Assembly: GCA_030345135.1 (NCBI GenBank)
Contig: CP128386.1
Coordinates: forward strand, 6,029,327-6,093,326
Origin: Chitinophagaceae bacterium DXS
GTDB lineage: Bacteria; Bacteroidota; Bacteroidia; Chitinophagales; Chitinophagaceae
Reading direction: 5' to 3'
Length of the DNA stretch: 64,000 nt
The notes under the pieces were generated by a model that did no database searches, was not told where the DNA came from, and saw nothing but the letters and a program-made list of their open reading frames with translations. Shown here in pieces: positions 39,323 to 48,751 of the stretch; position 1 is the stretch's first letter; each line of letters starts with the position of its first letter. A program made the position numbers and the translations under genes.

Positions 39323-41380
39323 ATGAAAAAAGAACCAAACAGGCTGATCCATGAAACCAGTCCTTACCTTCTGCAACATGCATATAATCCTGTGCAGTGG
39401 TATCCCTGGAGTGAAGAAGCGCTTGAACGTGCAGTTAAGGAAGATAAGCCCATATTGGTTAGCATCGGTTATTCTGCCTGCCACTGGTGTCATGTGATGG
39501 AAAGGGAAAGCTTTGAGAATGAAGATACCGCAGCCATCATGAATGAGCATTTCATTAACATTAAAATAGACCGGGAAGAGCGCCCTGATCTTGATCATAT
39601 TTACATGGATGCAGTTCAGGCGATGACCGGTGGTGGTGGCTGGCCGCTAAACGTTTTTCTCACGCCGGATAAAAAACCTTTTTATGGAGGAACATATTTC
39701 CCGCCGGTGAATGCATACAACAGGATGAGCTGGCGACAGGTATTGGCGTCTGTTAATGATGCTTTTAAACACAAAAGAGATGAAATTGAAACACAGGCAT
39801 TCAACCTGACAGAACACCTTGAGGCTTCAAATTCTTTTGGCATGTCTGCGCCTGGCAGCACCCAGGTGTTTACAAAGGAGAACGCGAAATTGATGGCAGA
39901 AAATATGCTCAAAGCGGCTGACAAAACATGGGGCGGGTTCGGACGTGCACCTAAATTTCCCCAGACTTTTTCATTGCAATACTTACTGCAGTATTACTAC
40001 TATAGCAATGATCAGGATGCTTTGCAGCACGTAAACCTTAGCCTGGATAAGATGATACAGGGCGGGATCTATGATCATATTGGTGGCGGATTTGCCCGTT
40101 ACAGCACGGACGAAAAATGGCTGGCTCCGCATTTTGAGAAAATGCTTTATGATAATGCACTGTTGCTTTCCGTCCTCAGTGAGGCCTATCAATTGACCGG
40201 AAATTCCACCTATCGTAGCGTTATTGATCAAACAATCGAATATACAGAAAGAGAAATGCTTTCGCCTGAAGGTGGATTTTACAGTGCCCTTGACGCCGAT
40301 TCTGAAGGCGTGGAAGGGAAGTATTATACATGGTCCTGGCAGGAGATCCACAACGTGCTCGGTGATGAAGCGGAATTGTTTTGTAATGTTTACGATATAC
40401 AGGAAGGGGGAAATTGGGAGCATACTAATATTATCTGGCTGCCTGCTACGATAAAAGAGGTAGCCGAAAGGAATGAATTATCGCATGACGCACTGGAGGA
40501 TTTACTGAAAATCTGCAGACAGGAATTATTTAATGTGCGCGAGAAAAGAGTGCGGCCGGGATTGGATGATAAGATTTTACTAGGCTGGAACGCATTGATG
40601 ATCAGTGCTTATTGTAAGGCATATGCCGCCCTGGGAAATGACAAATACCTTCAAAAAGCGGAGCGCTCAATCCAGTTTTTGGAAAAAAATCTCAAAGACG
40701 GAAATAAATGGTACCATAGTTGGAAAGAAAATATGCCGAAATACCCAGCCTTCCTGGATGATTTTGCGTATTTAATCCAGGCGTACATTCATTTACATGA
40801 AGTAACCGGTGAAAATGGCTATCTCTCTCAGGCAAGAGAGCTCCTTTTATATGCAATAGATGAGTTTGATGAGGAGGAAACTGACTTTTTTTACTATACC
40901 GGTCAGTCGCAAAAGGATGTTTTGCTCCGCAAGAAGGAAGTGTATGACGGAGCTGTGCCCTCAGGGAATGCGGTAATGGCGCTGAATCTTTATTACCTGG
41001 CCGTGATCTATAATGAAACCAAATGGAGGACTCGGGCTGAAAATATGGTGCAGGCGCTCGGATCAGCCATTGTAAGATATCCAACTTCCTTTGGCGTATG
41101 GGCATTCTTACTGCAGCAAATTGCCCGCGGATGGAATGAGATTGCGATTGCGGGTAAGGCAGCTAATGATTACTTAAAACAAGTCAATCATATATATTTA
41201 CCCGGTAAGGTTTCTATGGTTACGGATAAAGAAAATAACGAATATGCATTATTAGAAAATAAAACGTCTGAAAATGACGAAACGCTCTTATATTGGTGCT
41301 CCAATTACAGTTGCAGCGCCCCGGAAGCGTCGTTGGAGCTGTTTATTCAAAAATTAAAGAAACCGGAAAAACACGAGTAA
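39323..41380 (+). CDS. YyaL/SSP411-type thioredoxin-domain protein (DUF255)
   Basis: 685 residues. N-terminal DUF255 thioredoxin-like domain with [17 protein letters not shown] (CxxC, near 50), then an (alpha/alpha)6 barrel (about 200-670) with [20 protein letters not shown] and [13 protein letters not shown]. Homologous to Bacillus YyaL and human SPATA20. Biochemical function not established; six-hairpin domain hints at sugar or isomerase activity. Confidence 0.92.
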   Translation: MKKEPNRLIHETSPYLLQHAYNPVQWYPWSEEALERAVKEDKPILVSIGYSACHWCHVMERESFENEDTAAIMNEHFINIKIDREERPDLDHIYMDAVQAMTGGGGWPLNVFLTPDKKPFYGGTYFPPVNAYNRMSWRQVLASVNDAFKHKRDEIETQAFNLTEHLEASNSFGMSAPGSTQVFTKENAKLMAENMLKAADKTWGGFGRAPKFPQTFSLQYLLQYYYYSNDQDALQHVNLSLDKMIQGGIYDHIGGGFARYSTDEKWLAPHFEKMLYDNALLLSVLSEAYQLTGNSTYRSVIDQTIEYTEREMLSPEGGFYSALDADSEGVEGKYYTWSWQEIHNVLGDEAELFCNVYDIQEGGNWEHTNIIWLPATIKEVAERNELSHDALEDLLKICRQELFNVREKRVRPGLDDKILLGWNALMISAYCKAYAALGNDKYLQKAERSIQFLEKNLKDGNKWYHSWKENMPKYPAFLDDFAYLIQAYIHLHEVTGENGYLSQARELLLYAIDEFDEEETDFFYYTGQSQKDVLLRKKEVYDGAVPSGNAVMALNLYYLAVIYNETKWRTRAENMVQALGSAIVRYPTSFGVWAFLLQQIARGWNEIAIAGKAANDYLKQVNHIYLPGKVSMVTDKENNEYALLENKTSENDETLLYWCSNYSCSAPEASLELFIQKLKKPEKHE

Positions 41381-41502
41381 AAAAGTATTTGTTAATACAA
41401 TAAGTGGAAAAAAAAGCCGTTTTTCGTAGTTGAGTTAGCTGTTTTGCACGATTTTGTTAAAAAAATCATCAGAGCGCAAAATTCAACAGTTCATTTAATT
41501 AT

Positions 41503-41510
41503 TACATTTG
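41503..41510 (+). promoter_or_regulatory. -7 element of the gldKLMN operon
   Basis: TACATTTG, perfect TAnnTTTG, 30 bases before the gldK ATG. The expected TTTG about 19 bases upstream is only weakly present, so regulation by an activator is possible. Confidence 0.45.
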
Positions 41511-41539
41511 CTTAATACCCAATTAATTATCGATATAGA

Positions 41540-42823
41540 ATGAAAAGCCAAATCTTATCGCTTATTTTACTATTCTCCCTGGTCCTTGTTTTTGAGGGCT
41601 GCTTCACAAAAAAAGGCAAGGGATCGGGCGTGCCTGATAATGGTCAGTTAGTAGGTGTTTCGCCCAATGCCAGAACAAGTATGAATAAGCCAATAGGTAT
41701 GGTTTATGTACCACCCGGAACCTTCCATATGGGCCCAAGTGATGAAGACATAAACTACAACTTTACCGCACGTAACAAGCAGGTATCCATTAACGGTTTC
41801 TGGATGGATGCAACGGAAATCACCAACAATGAGTACCGCCAGTTTGTATGGTGGACAAGGGATTCCCTGGCAGCTATCGAACTGGGGTTCTTTAAAACCA
41901 GTCAGAATGGTGATACTGCTGTAGACTGGGCAAAAGCCAAAAACATTAAATGGAACGATAAAGGCACAATGGAAAAGCTGAACAAGCTTGTGCTTGCTCC
42001 TGACAACAGGATCTACAATAAAATAGAAATTGATCCCGAAAAGATCAGCTACAGCGTGCAGGGTTTCGATCTTAAAGAAGCTGCAAAACGCGAAAATGCA
42101 GGCAAACCAAGAATCACCTTCATTTACAGATACAGCCAGAAAGTTTATCCTGATACATTGGTGTGGATGAGGGATTTCTCTTATTCTTATAACGAACCAA
42201 TGACAAAAAGATATTTCGCTCATCCTTCGTTTGGTAATTACCCGGTTGTTGGGGTTACCTGGAAACAGGCTGTAGCATTTTGTAGCTGGAGATCACGTTA
42301 TTTGACAGATTTCCTCGAAAGAAAGAAATATGCGGTTGAAAGCGATTTCCGTCTGCCAACAGAAGCAGAGTGGGAATATGCGGCACGTGGCGGACGTACT
42401 CAGTCAATGTACCCTTGGGGTAACTATTACCTGAGAAACAAAAAAGGCTGTCTGCTGGCTAACTTTAAACCTGGTCGCGGTAACTATCCTGAAGACGGTG
42501 GTTTTTATACCGTTAGAGCGGATTCTTACTGGCCCAACGATTTCGGTTTGTATAATATGGCAGGAAATGTTTCAGAGTGGACTTCATCTTATTATTATGA
42601 AGGGGCTTACAATTTTCAGCACGATATGAACCCGGATGTGCGTTACAATGCAAAAGATACCGATCCTCCGTTGATGAAACGTAAGGTAGTGAGAGGCGGA
42701 AGCTGGAAAGATGTAGGTTACTTCCTTCAAACAAGTACAAGAGCTTACGAATACCAGGATACAGCCAAATCTTATATCGGTTTCAGGTGCGTGATCGACT
42801 TACCCGCACAGCTTAGAAAGTAG
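41540..42823 (+). CDS. gldK: gliding motility / T9SS lipoprotein GldK
   Basis: 427 residues. Lipoprotein signal LLFSLVLVFEGC with Cys21, then a formylglycine-generating-enzyme-like (sulfatase-modifying) domain: VYVPPGTFHMGPSDED, GFWMDATEITNNEYRQF, RLPTEAEWEYAARGG, MAGNVSEWTSS and VRGGSWKD. GldK forms periplasmic rings with GldN at the outer membrane of the type IX secretion system. First gene of gldKLMN (60, 61 and 11 base gaps). Confidence 0.97.
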   Translation: MKSQILSLILLFSLVLVFEGCFTKKGKGSGVPDNGQLVGVSPNARTSMNKPIGMVYVPPGTFHMGPSDEDINYNFTARNKQVSINGFWMDATEITNNEYRQFVWWTRDSLAAIELGFFKTSQNGDTAVDWAKAKNIKWNDKGTMEKLNKLVLAPDNRIYNKIEIDPEKISYSVQGFDLKEAAKRENAGKPRITFIYRYSQKVYPDTLVWMRDFSYSYNEPMTKRYFAHPSFGNYPVVGVTWKQAVAFCSWRSRYLTDFLERKKYAVESDFRLPTEAEWEYAARGGRTQSMYPWGNYYLRNKKGCLLANFKPGRGNYPEDGGFYTVRADSYWPNDFGLYNMAGNVSEWTSSYYYEGAYNFQHDMNPDVRYNAKDTDPPLMKRKVVRGGSWKDVGYFLQTSTRAYEYQDTAKSYIGFRCVIDLPAQLRK

Positions 42824-42883
42824 TTTCATTTAAAAATCAATATTCCAATTAGAAAAACACAATCAATCACTAAAATTTAAATT

Positions 42884-43651
42884 ATGGCAGCTGCTATTCC
42901 TCCTAAAGTAAGCAGAATCGTAGACATTTTCGTTTCCATTGCGGCAGCAGTGGTAATTGTTGGTGCTTTGTTCAAACTCGAACACTGGAAAGGTGCGGAC
43001 ATGATGCTCATCGTGGGCTTAGGTACCGAAGCTTTAGTATTTACGGTTTATGGTATATTATATTTAATGTATCCGGCAATTGATGATCACCAGGTTAAAC
43101 TTGCCGGCTCAGAAAATCTTTCAGCGGGCAACCCTGCATTGAAAAGCATGGAAAAAATGTTGCAGGAAGCAGATATTACGCCTGCAAACCTTACCAAATT
43201 AAGCTCTGGTTTCCAGAAACTTGGTTCTACAGTTGAAAAAATGGGTGATATTGGTGATGCAGTTTCTGCGACAAGCGAATATGCACTTAAAACAAAAGAA
43301 GCAACTACGGCATTATCTTCAGTAAAAGATGCTTATTTAACCACTGCAAACTCTTTATCAGCGTTTAATAATGCTTCAGATAGCACTAAGGTGTTCCACG
43401 ATCAGATCCAGGTATTGACCAAAAATCTTTCTTCTTTAAATACAATTTACGAATTGGAATTGCAGGAAAGCAATAACCATTTGAAAGCGCTTAACCAGTT
43501 CTACGGTAAACTGGCTGATGCGTCTAATTCTATGAATGGTACTGCTGAGGACGCTAAGAAAGCTAAAGAACAAATTGCTGCTTTGGCAAACAATTTGGGT
43601 AAACTAAACCAGGTTTACGGAAATATGCTTACTGCTATGCAGGGTAGATAA
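42884..43651 (+). CDS. gldL: gliding motility / T9SS motor protein GldL
   Basis: 255 residues. Two membrane helices (about 10-30 and 36-60, GADMMLIVGLGTEALVFTVYG with the conserved Glu49-like acid), then a long cytoplasmic helical region rich in S/A/N/K. GldL5 surrounds a GldM dimer and works as the proton-driven motor of type IX secretion. Confidence 0.96.
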   Translation: MAAAIPPKVSRIVDIFVSIAAAVVIVGALFKLEHWKGADMMLIVGLGTEALVFTVYGILYLMYPAIDDHQVKLAGSENLSAGNPALKSMEKMLQEADITPANLTKLSSGFQKLGSTVEKMGDIGDAVSATSEYALKTKEATTALSSVKDAYLTTANSLSAFNNASDSTKVFHDQIQVLTKNLSSLNTIYELELQESNNHLKALNQFYGKLADASNSMNGTAEDAKKAKEQIAALANNLGKLNQVYGNMLTAMQGR

Positions 43652-43712
43652 TCTTTAGACTTAGACGAGAATATGAAATTATTATATCCTATTAAAAAAT
43701 TGTATTTATTAT

Positions 43713-45239
43713 ATGGCACTACCTAAGGAGCCACGGCAGAAAATGATTAACCTGATGTATTTGGTGCTAACAGCCTTGTTAGCATTGAATGTTTCAGCAG
43801 AAATATTAAATGCTTTTAAAACGGTCAATACGAGTTTGAAAAACTCGAACGACATGATCGATGTAAAAAATGACGAGCTCTTCAAATCTTTCCAGGCTAA
43901 AATGAAAGATGAGAAAACAAGGGAAAGAGCAACCCTGTGGAATGGAAAAGCAGAACAGGCAAAAAAACTGGCAGACGATCTATCCACTTATATCGAAGAT
44001 CTTAAAACCAGGCTTAAAAAAGAATCCGGGCTTGAAATAATAGACGGCGCTGAACATTACCGTGAAGATGAAACCAATACGCCAACACGGGTTATGATTG
44101 AAGCAAGAGAAGCACAGGGAAAGGTGTTATATGACAAACTAGAAGCTTTCAAAAACCAATTGCTAGCGATAGATCCGGAGGTAAAAACAGCTTTTGAAAA
44201 AACATTACCTATTGATCTTAGAGTTCCGGAAACGGAAAACAAAGCAAATCGTGACTGGTCTTCTGCTTATTTCAGAATGACTCCAACGATTGCAGCAGTT
44301 ACTATTCTGAGCAAGTTTCAAAATGATGTAAAGAATAGCGAAGCCCAGGTGGTGGATTTTTGTCACAGGAAAGTGGGTGAGGTAGAAGTTATATATGATG
44401 CGTTCCAGGCTTTCGCGGGAACAAACTCTCAGTACCTGATGCCGGGTCAGGAGTTGGTGGTTACTGCTGGTGTTGGTGCTTTTAGTAAAAAAGCCCAGCC
44501 TACTGTAACCGTCGATGGTGCTCCGGTGACGTTGAATGCAGATGGTGTCGCCGAATATAAATCAGCTGTTGGAGGTCCTGGTACATACACTAAAAAGGTA
44601 AAAATTACGTTTATTAAACCTGACGGAACTCCGGCGGAATTAATAAAAGACGTACAATACACAGTTGGATCTCCTACCGGAATTTCTGTTAGTGCTGACG
44701 CTGTAAAAGTTCTTTACGTAGGGTTGACTAACCCTCTTAGCATCACTGGTGGGGCAAAGGGAGCTGAGTCCATTCAGGCAACTATTGATCAGGGAAGCAT
44801 TGTAAATAAGGGCGGAGGAAAGTATGATGTTACGGTAACAAAAGCTGGTTCTGCCACTATTAATGTTACATCTGAGGGTAAAACAACTCCTTTCCAGTTC
44901 AGGGTAAAAACTGTTCCGGATCCCGTAGCTAAAGTTGGTCAAAGCAAAGGCGGACCAATGGCGGTAAACGAATTTAAAGCGCAGTTTGGTGTTAGAGCGG
45001 ACCTGGAAAACTTTGTGTTTGAAAACGTTAAGTTCAATATATCAAGCTTTACTTTAGTATTAACAGGAGCCGGATTCCCTCAATTGCAATACAGGCAGGT
45101 AAATGGCGATTCGTTTGATGCCGTAAGAAACCTCATTGAGAATTGCCGTCCCGGAAGTACTGTAACAATTGATGAAATTAAAGCAACTGGTCCTGGTGGC
45201 ACCAGAACATTGCCTCCAATCGTTTTTAATCTTAGATAA
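43713..45239 (+). CDS. gldM: gliding motility / T9SS motor protein GldM
   Basis: 508 residues. Short cytoplasmic start, one membrane helix (about 10-30, MINLMYLVLTALLALNVSAE), then a long periplasmic part with a helical first domain and Ig-like beta domains (VTVDGAPVTLNADGVAEY..., VGQSKGGPMAVNEFKAQFG). Transmits rotation from GldL to the GldKN rings. Confidence 0.97.
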   Translation: MALPKEPRQKMINLMYLVLTALLALNVSAEILNAFKTVNTSLKNSNDMIDVKNDELFKSFQAKMKDEKTRERATLWNGKAEQAKKLADDLSTYIEDLKTRLKKESGLEIIDGAEHYREDETNTPTRVMIEAREAQGKVLYDKLEAFKNQLLAIDPEVKTAFEKTLPIDLRVPETENKANRDWSSAYFRMTPTIAAVTILSKFQNDVKNSEAQVVDFCHRKVGEVEVIYDAFQAFAGTNSQYLMPGQELVVTAGVGAFSKKAQPTVTVDGAPVTLNADGVAEYKSAVGGPGTYTKKVKITFIKPDGTPAELIKDVQYTVGSPTGISVSADAVKVLYVGLTNPLSITGGAKGAESIQATIDQGSIVNKGGGKYDVTVTKAGSATINVTSEGKTTPFQFRVKTVPDPVAKVGQSKGGPMAVNEFKAQFGVRADLENFVFENVKFNISSFTLVLTGAGFPQLQYRQVNGDSFDAVRNLIENCRPGSTVTIDEIKATGPGGTRTLPPIVFNLR

Positions 45240-45250
45240 ACGTAAGGTTT

Positions 45251-46318
45251 ATGAAAATAGAATATTCAAAGTTGGTTTGTGTTGCCTTGCTGCTTTCAGT
45301 AGGAATCAGTGCGTTTGCGCAGGCAGGAAGGCAAACAAGACGCAGACCTCCTAGCGCTTACGGTCAGCAGCCCCCGGCTAACAATGCCAACCCGCAGCAG
45401 CAAAATCAGCAGCCGAATAACGCAAATTCTGCATACGGAAATCAACAGGCCGCGCAACAACCTGCAGACACTTCATTGCCGGTTACCGTTGTGAAATCAA
45501 CAAGCGGTGGCCTGATAGACAGCGTTAAGCAGTCCCTCCGGAACGATGGTGCTATTGAAAAGAACCTGGTGAAGGATCGTGCTCCGTTGGAGTACGAAAA
45601 CCTGCGTGAAGATGATGCGGTTTATTCTGCTAAGGTTTGGCGTGAAATAGACATCCGGGAAAAGATCAACCTCCCTTTCAGATATGCAGCAACAGAAGAT
45701 AATGGTAATCAACGATTTATCAGTATTTTGTTGCGTGCGATCAAGGAAGAAGGCGTGACTGCTTTCAGCGGAGACGATGACCGGTTCACTACTCCTATTA
45801 CCCCTGATGATGCAATGAATGCTTTTGGCGGGGGAATGGATACTTCCAAAAAATATGACAGGGATGGAAACGTGATCGGCTACGAGGTGAGAGCTAAAGC
45901 TGTTTCGCCTGACTCCATCTATAAGTTCCGTATTAAGGAAGAATGGATATTTGATAAGGAAGCAAGCAGAATGTTCGTTCGTATTATCGGTATTGCTCCG
46001 GTAATTCCTTACAAACTCTCTAATGGTGATATTGTACCAAATAGTGAGCGCCCGGTTTGGTGGGTATATTATCCCGATATCCGCGCGGTATTGGCTAAAT
46101 ACCAGGTTTACAATGGTAAAAATTACAGCGCAAGGATGACTTGGGAAGAGCTTTTTGAGAGCAGGATGTTCAGTAGCTACATTATCAAATCAACGATTAA
46201 TAACCCGTACGACAAATTCTTTGCAGACTACATTAAGGATCCTCTGTTCCGTTTGCTGGAAGGTGATAATGTTAAAGAAAAGATATTTGATTACGAACAA
46301 TCACTGTGGGCTTACTAA
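45251..46318 (+). CDS. gldN: gliding motility / T9SS protein GldN
   Basis: 355 residues. Signal peptide (to about 24, GISAFAQ), then a Gln/Asn/Pro-rich low-complexity linker (25-75) and the conserved GldN/PorN domain (WREIDIREKINLPFRY, VRIIGIAPVIPY, VWWVYYPDIRAVLAKY, TWEELFESRMFSSYI). Pairs with GldK at the outer membrane. Starts 11 bases after gldM; last gene of the operon. Confidence 0.96.
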   Translation: MKIEYSKLVCVALLLSVGISAFAQAGRQTRRRPPSAYGQQPPANNANPQQQNQQPNNANSAYGNQQAAQQPADTSLPVTVVKSTSGGLIDSVKQSLRNDGAIEKNLVKDRAPLEYENLREDDAVYSAKVWREIDIREKINLPFRYAATEDNGNQRFISILLRAIKEEGVTAFSGDDDRFTTPITPDDAMNAFGGGMDTSKKYDRDGNVIGYEVRAKAVSPDSIYKFRIKEEWIFDKEASRMFVRIIGIAPVIPYKLSNGDIVPNSERPVWWVYYPDIRAVLAKYQVYNGKNYSARMTWEELFESRMFSSYIIKSTINNPYDKFFADYIKDPLFRLLEGDNVKEKIFDYEQSLWAY

Positions 46319-46348
46319 CCCAAAAACAGTATATAGAATTTATTTTAA

Positions 46349-46380
46349 TGAAAAGAGCCTCCATCAGGAGGCTCTTTTCA
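46349..46380 (+). terminator. intrinsic terminator after gldN
   Basis: 14-bp perfect stem (46349-46362 with 46367-46380), ATCA loop, T-run in the 3' arm, 30 bases after the gldN stop. Ends the gldKLMN transcript. Confidence 0.9.
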
Positions 46381-46463
46381 TGTTATAACATGTTAGCAAA
46401 ACATACATAAATCAAACAGTTTCATTGTTTTACACACTAAATTTTTTTTAAGAAAAAAAGAGT

Positions 46464-46502
46464 TGCCAAAATTTGGCAGATTCAAATCAATATATAACTT
46501 TG
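46464..46502 (+). promoter_or_regulatory. orphan promoter with palindromic operator
   Basis: TTTG (46472-46475), 19-base spacer, TAACTTTG (46495-46502): a textbook Bacteroidota promoter. A perfect palindrome TGCCAAA-A-TTTGGCA (46464-46478) covers the -33 element, the position of a repressor or activator site. No ORF follows; a terminator does. Confidence 0.65.
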
Positions 46503-46508
46503 TCATCG

Positions 46509-46570
46509 GTTTTTCATAGGATATTGGATTTTAAAACGGGGTAGGATTTCCATCCAAGCCCCTTTTTTAT
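46509..46570 (+). ncRNA. candidate small RNA, about 60 nt
   Basis: Bounded by the promoter at 46472-46502 and a terminator (GGGG 46538-46541, GGAT/ATCC 46544-46555, CCCC 46559-46562, then six T). The interval has no ATG and no reading frame of note. The 533-base gap between gldN and rng holds this unit, two terminators, and about 255 bases (46575-46825) where I see nothing. Not recognised as any Rfam family I know. Confidence 0.5.
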
Positions 46571-46825
46571 TTTAGCCTGATTTTTGTGAAAAGCAGTCTC
46601 TCCAAATTTTCGAATCGGTAACTTCTTCCTGGCTGTTTTTTCTAAATGCATCATTAATCCTGTTTGGCAAATTAAGGCGCATAACCGGCCAACTCACATG
46701 TAGCTTAATCTTTCTATTAAAAAATTGTTTCAGCTCAACCATTTCGGGCTTTTGTTGTTATAGGGGTATTCTGAGGCGAAGAATGATGCAATATTCTTGA
46801 AACGAGGTTTCCTTCTTATAAAAGA

Positions 46826-46849
46826 AAAATCCCCGCTTACGGGGATTTT
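46826..46849 (-). terminator. intrinsic terminator after rng
   Basis: AAAATCCCC (46826-46834) pairs with GGGGATTTT (46841-46849); on the minus strand a U-rich tail follows. Three bases after the rng stop. Confidence 0.85.
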
Positions 46850-46851
46850 CT

Positions 46852-48411
46852 CTATAATTTAATTTCTTCATCGTTAGCATCATAAAAGTGGAACTCAGTA
46901 AGGTAGTAATCTGAATCGGGTTTGATACCGATTGGAACCTTATATTTTTTGCGCCATTTTCTTTTAATAGAACTGAAGATTCCCTTGGTTAAATGTGAAT
47001 ATACAATTGGGTGCACAAAAAGTGTAAGTGTTTTGTGCTGATGTGTAACCAGGTAATGAATACGTTTTTCAATCTCGTCCTCCAACAGCAGCGTTGACGA
47101 AACTTTGCCGGTGCCGTTACATGTAGGGCAGGTTTCAGACGTATTGATGTTTACTTCCGGACGCATACGCTGGCGCGTGATCTGCATCAGACCGAATTTG
47201 GAAATGGGCAGCACAGCATGCTTCGCCCTGTCGCTCCGCATAAACTGTTCCATGGCCTCCTGCAGCTTCTTCTTGTTATCAGGAAGCTTCATGTCTATAA
47301 AGTCCACCACTATAATACCACCGATATCACGCAGTCTCAACTGGCGTGCAATTTCTTCAGCAGCTTCCAGGTTTGTTTCCAGCGCATTCTCTTCCTGGTT
47401 ATTGCTCACACTTTTATAGCCGCTATTTACGTCAATAACATGCAATGCTTCAGTATGCTCAATAATCAGGTATGCACCACTCTGCAGGTTAACCGTTTTG
47501 CCAAAAGATGATTTTACCTGTTTGGTAACGCCATATTGGTCAAATACAGGGATGCCATTGTTGTAGAAGGAAATGATCTCCGCTTTGTTGGGGGCTATTT
47601 TTTGAATATAGCTTCTCGTATCATTAAAAATGTTCTTGTCATTAATAATGATGCGGTTGAAATCCTCGTTCAGCAGGTCACGCAGAATGCTGGTCGTTTT
47701 ATCCTGTTCGCTTAATATTTTGCTGGGCGCTTCAGCTCCTTTCAGGTTTCTTTGAATTTGGTGCCATGTATCGATCAGTGTAGAAAGATCTTCATGCAAT
47801 TCAGCAGTGTTTTTTCCTTCTGCCGCAGTGCGCACAATCACTCCAATGTTTTTTGGCTTGATGGCCTCAACAATTTTGTGAAGACGCTTTCTCTCGTCAG
47901 AAGAGTGGATCTTTTTAGAAACTGCAACGATATCATTAAAGGGAGTAACAACAACAAATCTACCTGGAAGTGAAATTTCGCAGCTTAATCTTGGGCCTTT
48001 GGCTGCAATTGGTTCTTTCAGAATCTGAACCAAAATGTTGGGCTTGCCATTCAGGACCTCGTTAATTTTACCGGTTTTGATGATTTCCGGTTCTATTTCA
48101 AATTTTGAAAAGTCGAAGCCATTCTCCTGTTTATCAACCATTGCCATTTGCGTAAATTTCAAAATAGATCGCGCAAACGGGCTAAGATCGGTATAGTGAA
48201 GAAAAGCGTCTTTTTCAAATCCAACGTCTACAAATGCAGCATTAAGCCCGGGAATAAGTTTTTTTACTTTACCCAGGTAAAGATCCCCAACAGCAAATTT
48301 TGCATCTGTTTTTTCGTGATGCAGCTCTACCAACTTCTTGTTTTCCAACAGGGCAATTTCCACGCCTGCGGGAGCTACGTTAATAATTAGTTCTTTGTTC
48401 ACAAAATGCAA
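46852..48411 (-). CDS. rng: ribonuclease E/G family protein
   Basis: 519 residues. S1 domain near the N terminus (VGDLYLGKVKKLIPGLNAAFVDVGF), DNase I-like catalytic acids in LHVIDVNSGY and GGIIVVDFIDM, and the zinc-link TCPTCNGTGK. Length fits RNase G without the RNase E tail. Processes rRNA and mRNA 5' ends. Single-gene unit with its own terminator. Confidence 0.93.
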   Translation of the reverse strand: MHFVNKELIINVAPAGVEIALLENKKLVELHHEKTDAKFAVGDLYLGKVKKLIPGLNAAFVDVGFEKDAFLHYTDLSPFARSILKFTQMAMVDKQENGFDFSKFEIEPEIIKTGKINEVLNGKPNILVQILKEPIAAKGPRLSCEISLPGRFVVVTPFNDIVAVSKKIHSSDERKRLHKIVEAIKPKNIGVIVRTAAEGKNTAELHEDLSTLIDTWHQIQRNLKGAEAPSKILSEQDKTTSILRDLLNEDFNRIIINDKNIFNDTRSYIQKIAPNKAEIISFYNNGIPVFDQYGVTKQVKSSFGKTVNLQSGAYLIIEHTEALHVIDVNSGYKSVSNNQEENALETNLEAAEEIARQLRLRDIGGIIVVDFIDMKLPDNKKKLQEAMEQFMRSDRAKHAVLPISKFGLMQITRQRMRPEVNINTSETCPTCNGTGKVSSTLLLEDEIEKRIHYLVTHQHKTLTLFVHPIVYSHLTKGIFSSIKRKWRKKYKVPIGIKPDSDYYLTEFHFYDANDEEIKL

Positions 48412-48570
48412 CTTTTAAAGTGACAAACAATTCAGGGCAGCATCGAAGAAAATAGTAAGCAGCACAAACCACCAACCACACCATCCTGCTACTTATTGAG
48501 ATTTGGAAAAGGTAAAAGTTGCGAGAGGAGAGTTGAGAATCAGAAAGGTGTAACCATTCAAAAATGAAGA

Positions 48571-48603
48571 TAAATGCCGGAATCATAAAGTTTCCGGCAT
48601 TTA
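48571..48603 (-). terminator. hairpin after the small basic protein gene
   Basis: 12-bp perfect stem (48571-48582 with 48592-48603), 9-base loop, 18 bases after the stop of the 31-residue gene. It lies 160 bases before the rng start on the same strand. Confidence 0.75.
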
Positions 48604-48620
48604 TAATAATATTCGAAAAA

Positions 48621-48716
48621 CTATTTATTTTTCTTCTTATGACGGTTTTTTCTTAGTCTCTTTTTACGTTTGTGAGTTGCAATTTTATGACGTTTTCTTT
48701 TTTTACCACAAGGCAT
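48621..48716 (-). CDS. AURKAIP1/COX24-domain small basic protein, probably ribosome-associated
   Basis: 31 residues, starting MPCGKKRKRHKIATHKRKKR and ending RKNRHKKKNK: almost only Lys, Arg and His. Matches the short AURKAIP1/COX24-type proteins annotated across Bacteroidota, related to a mitochondrial small-subunit ribosomal protein. Followed by a terminator hairpin; the TPR gene starts 35 bases upstream on the same strand and may share the transcript. Confidence 0.85.
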   Translation of the reverse strand: MPCGKKRKRHKIATHKRKKRLRKNRHKKKNK

Positions 48717-48751
48717 AGTTCAAAGTGATTTTATTTGTTATCAATTATATT

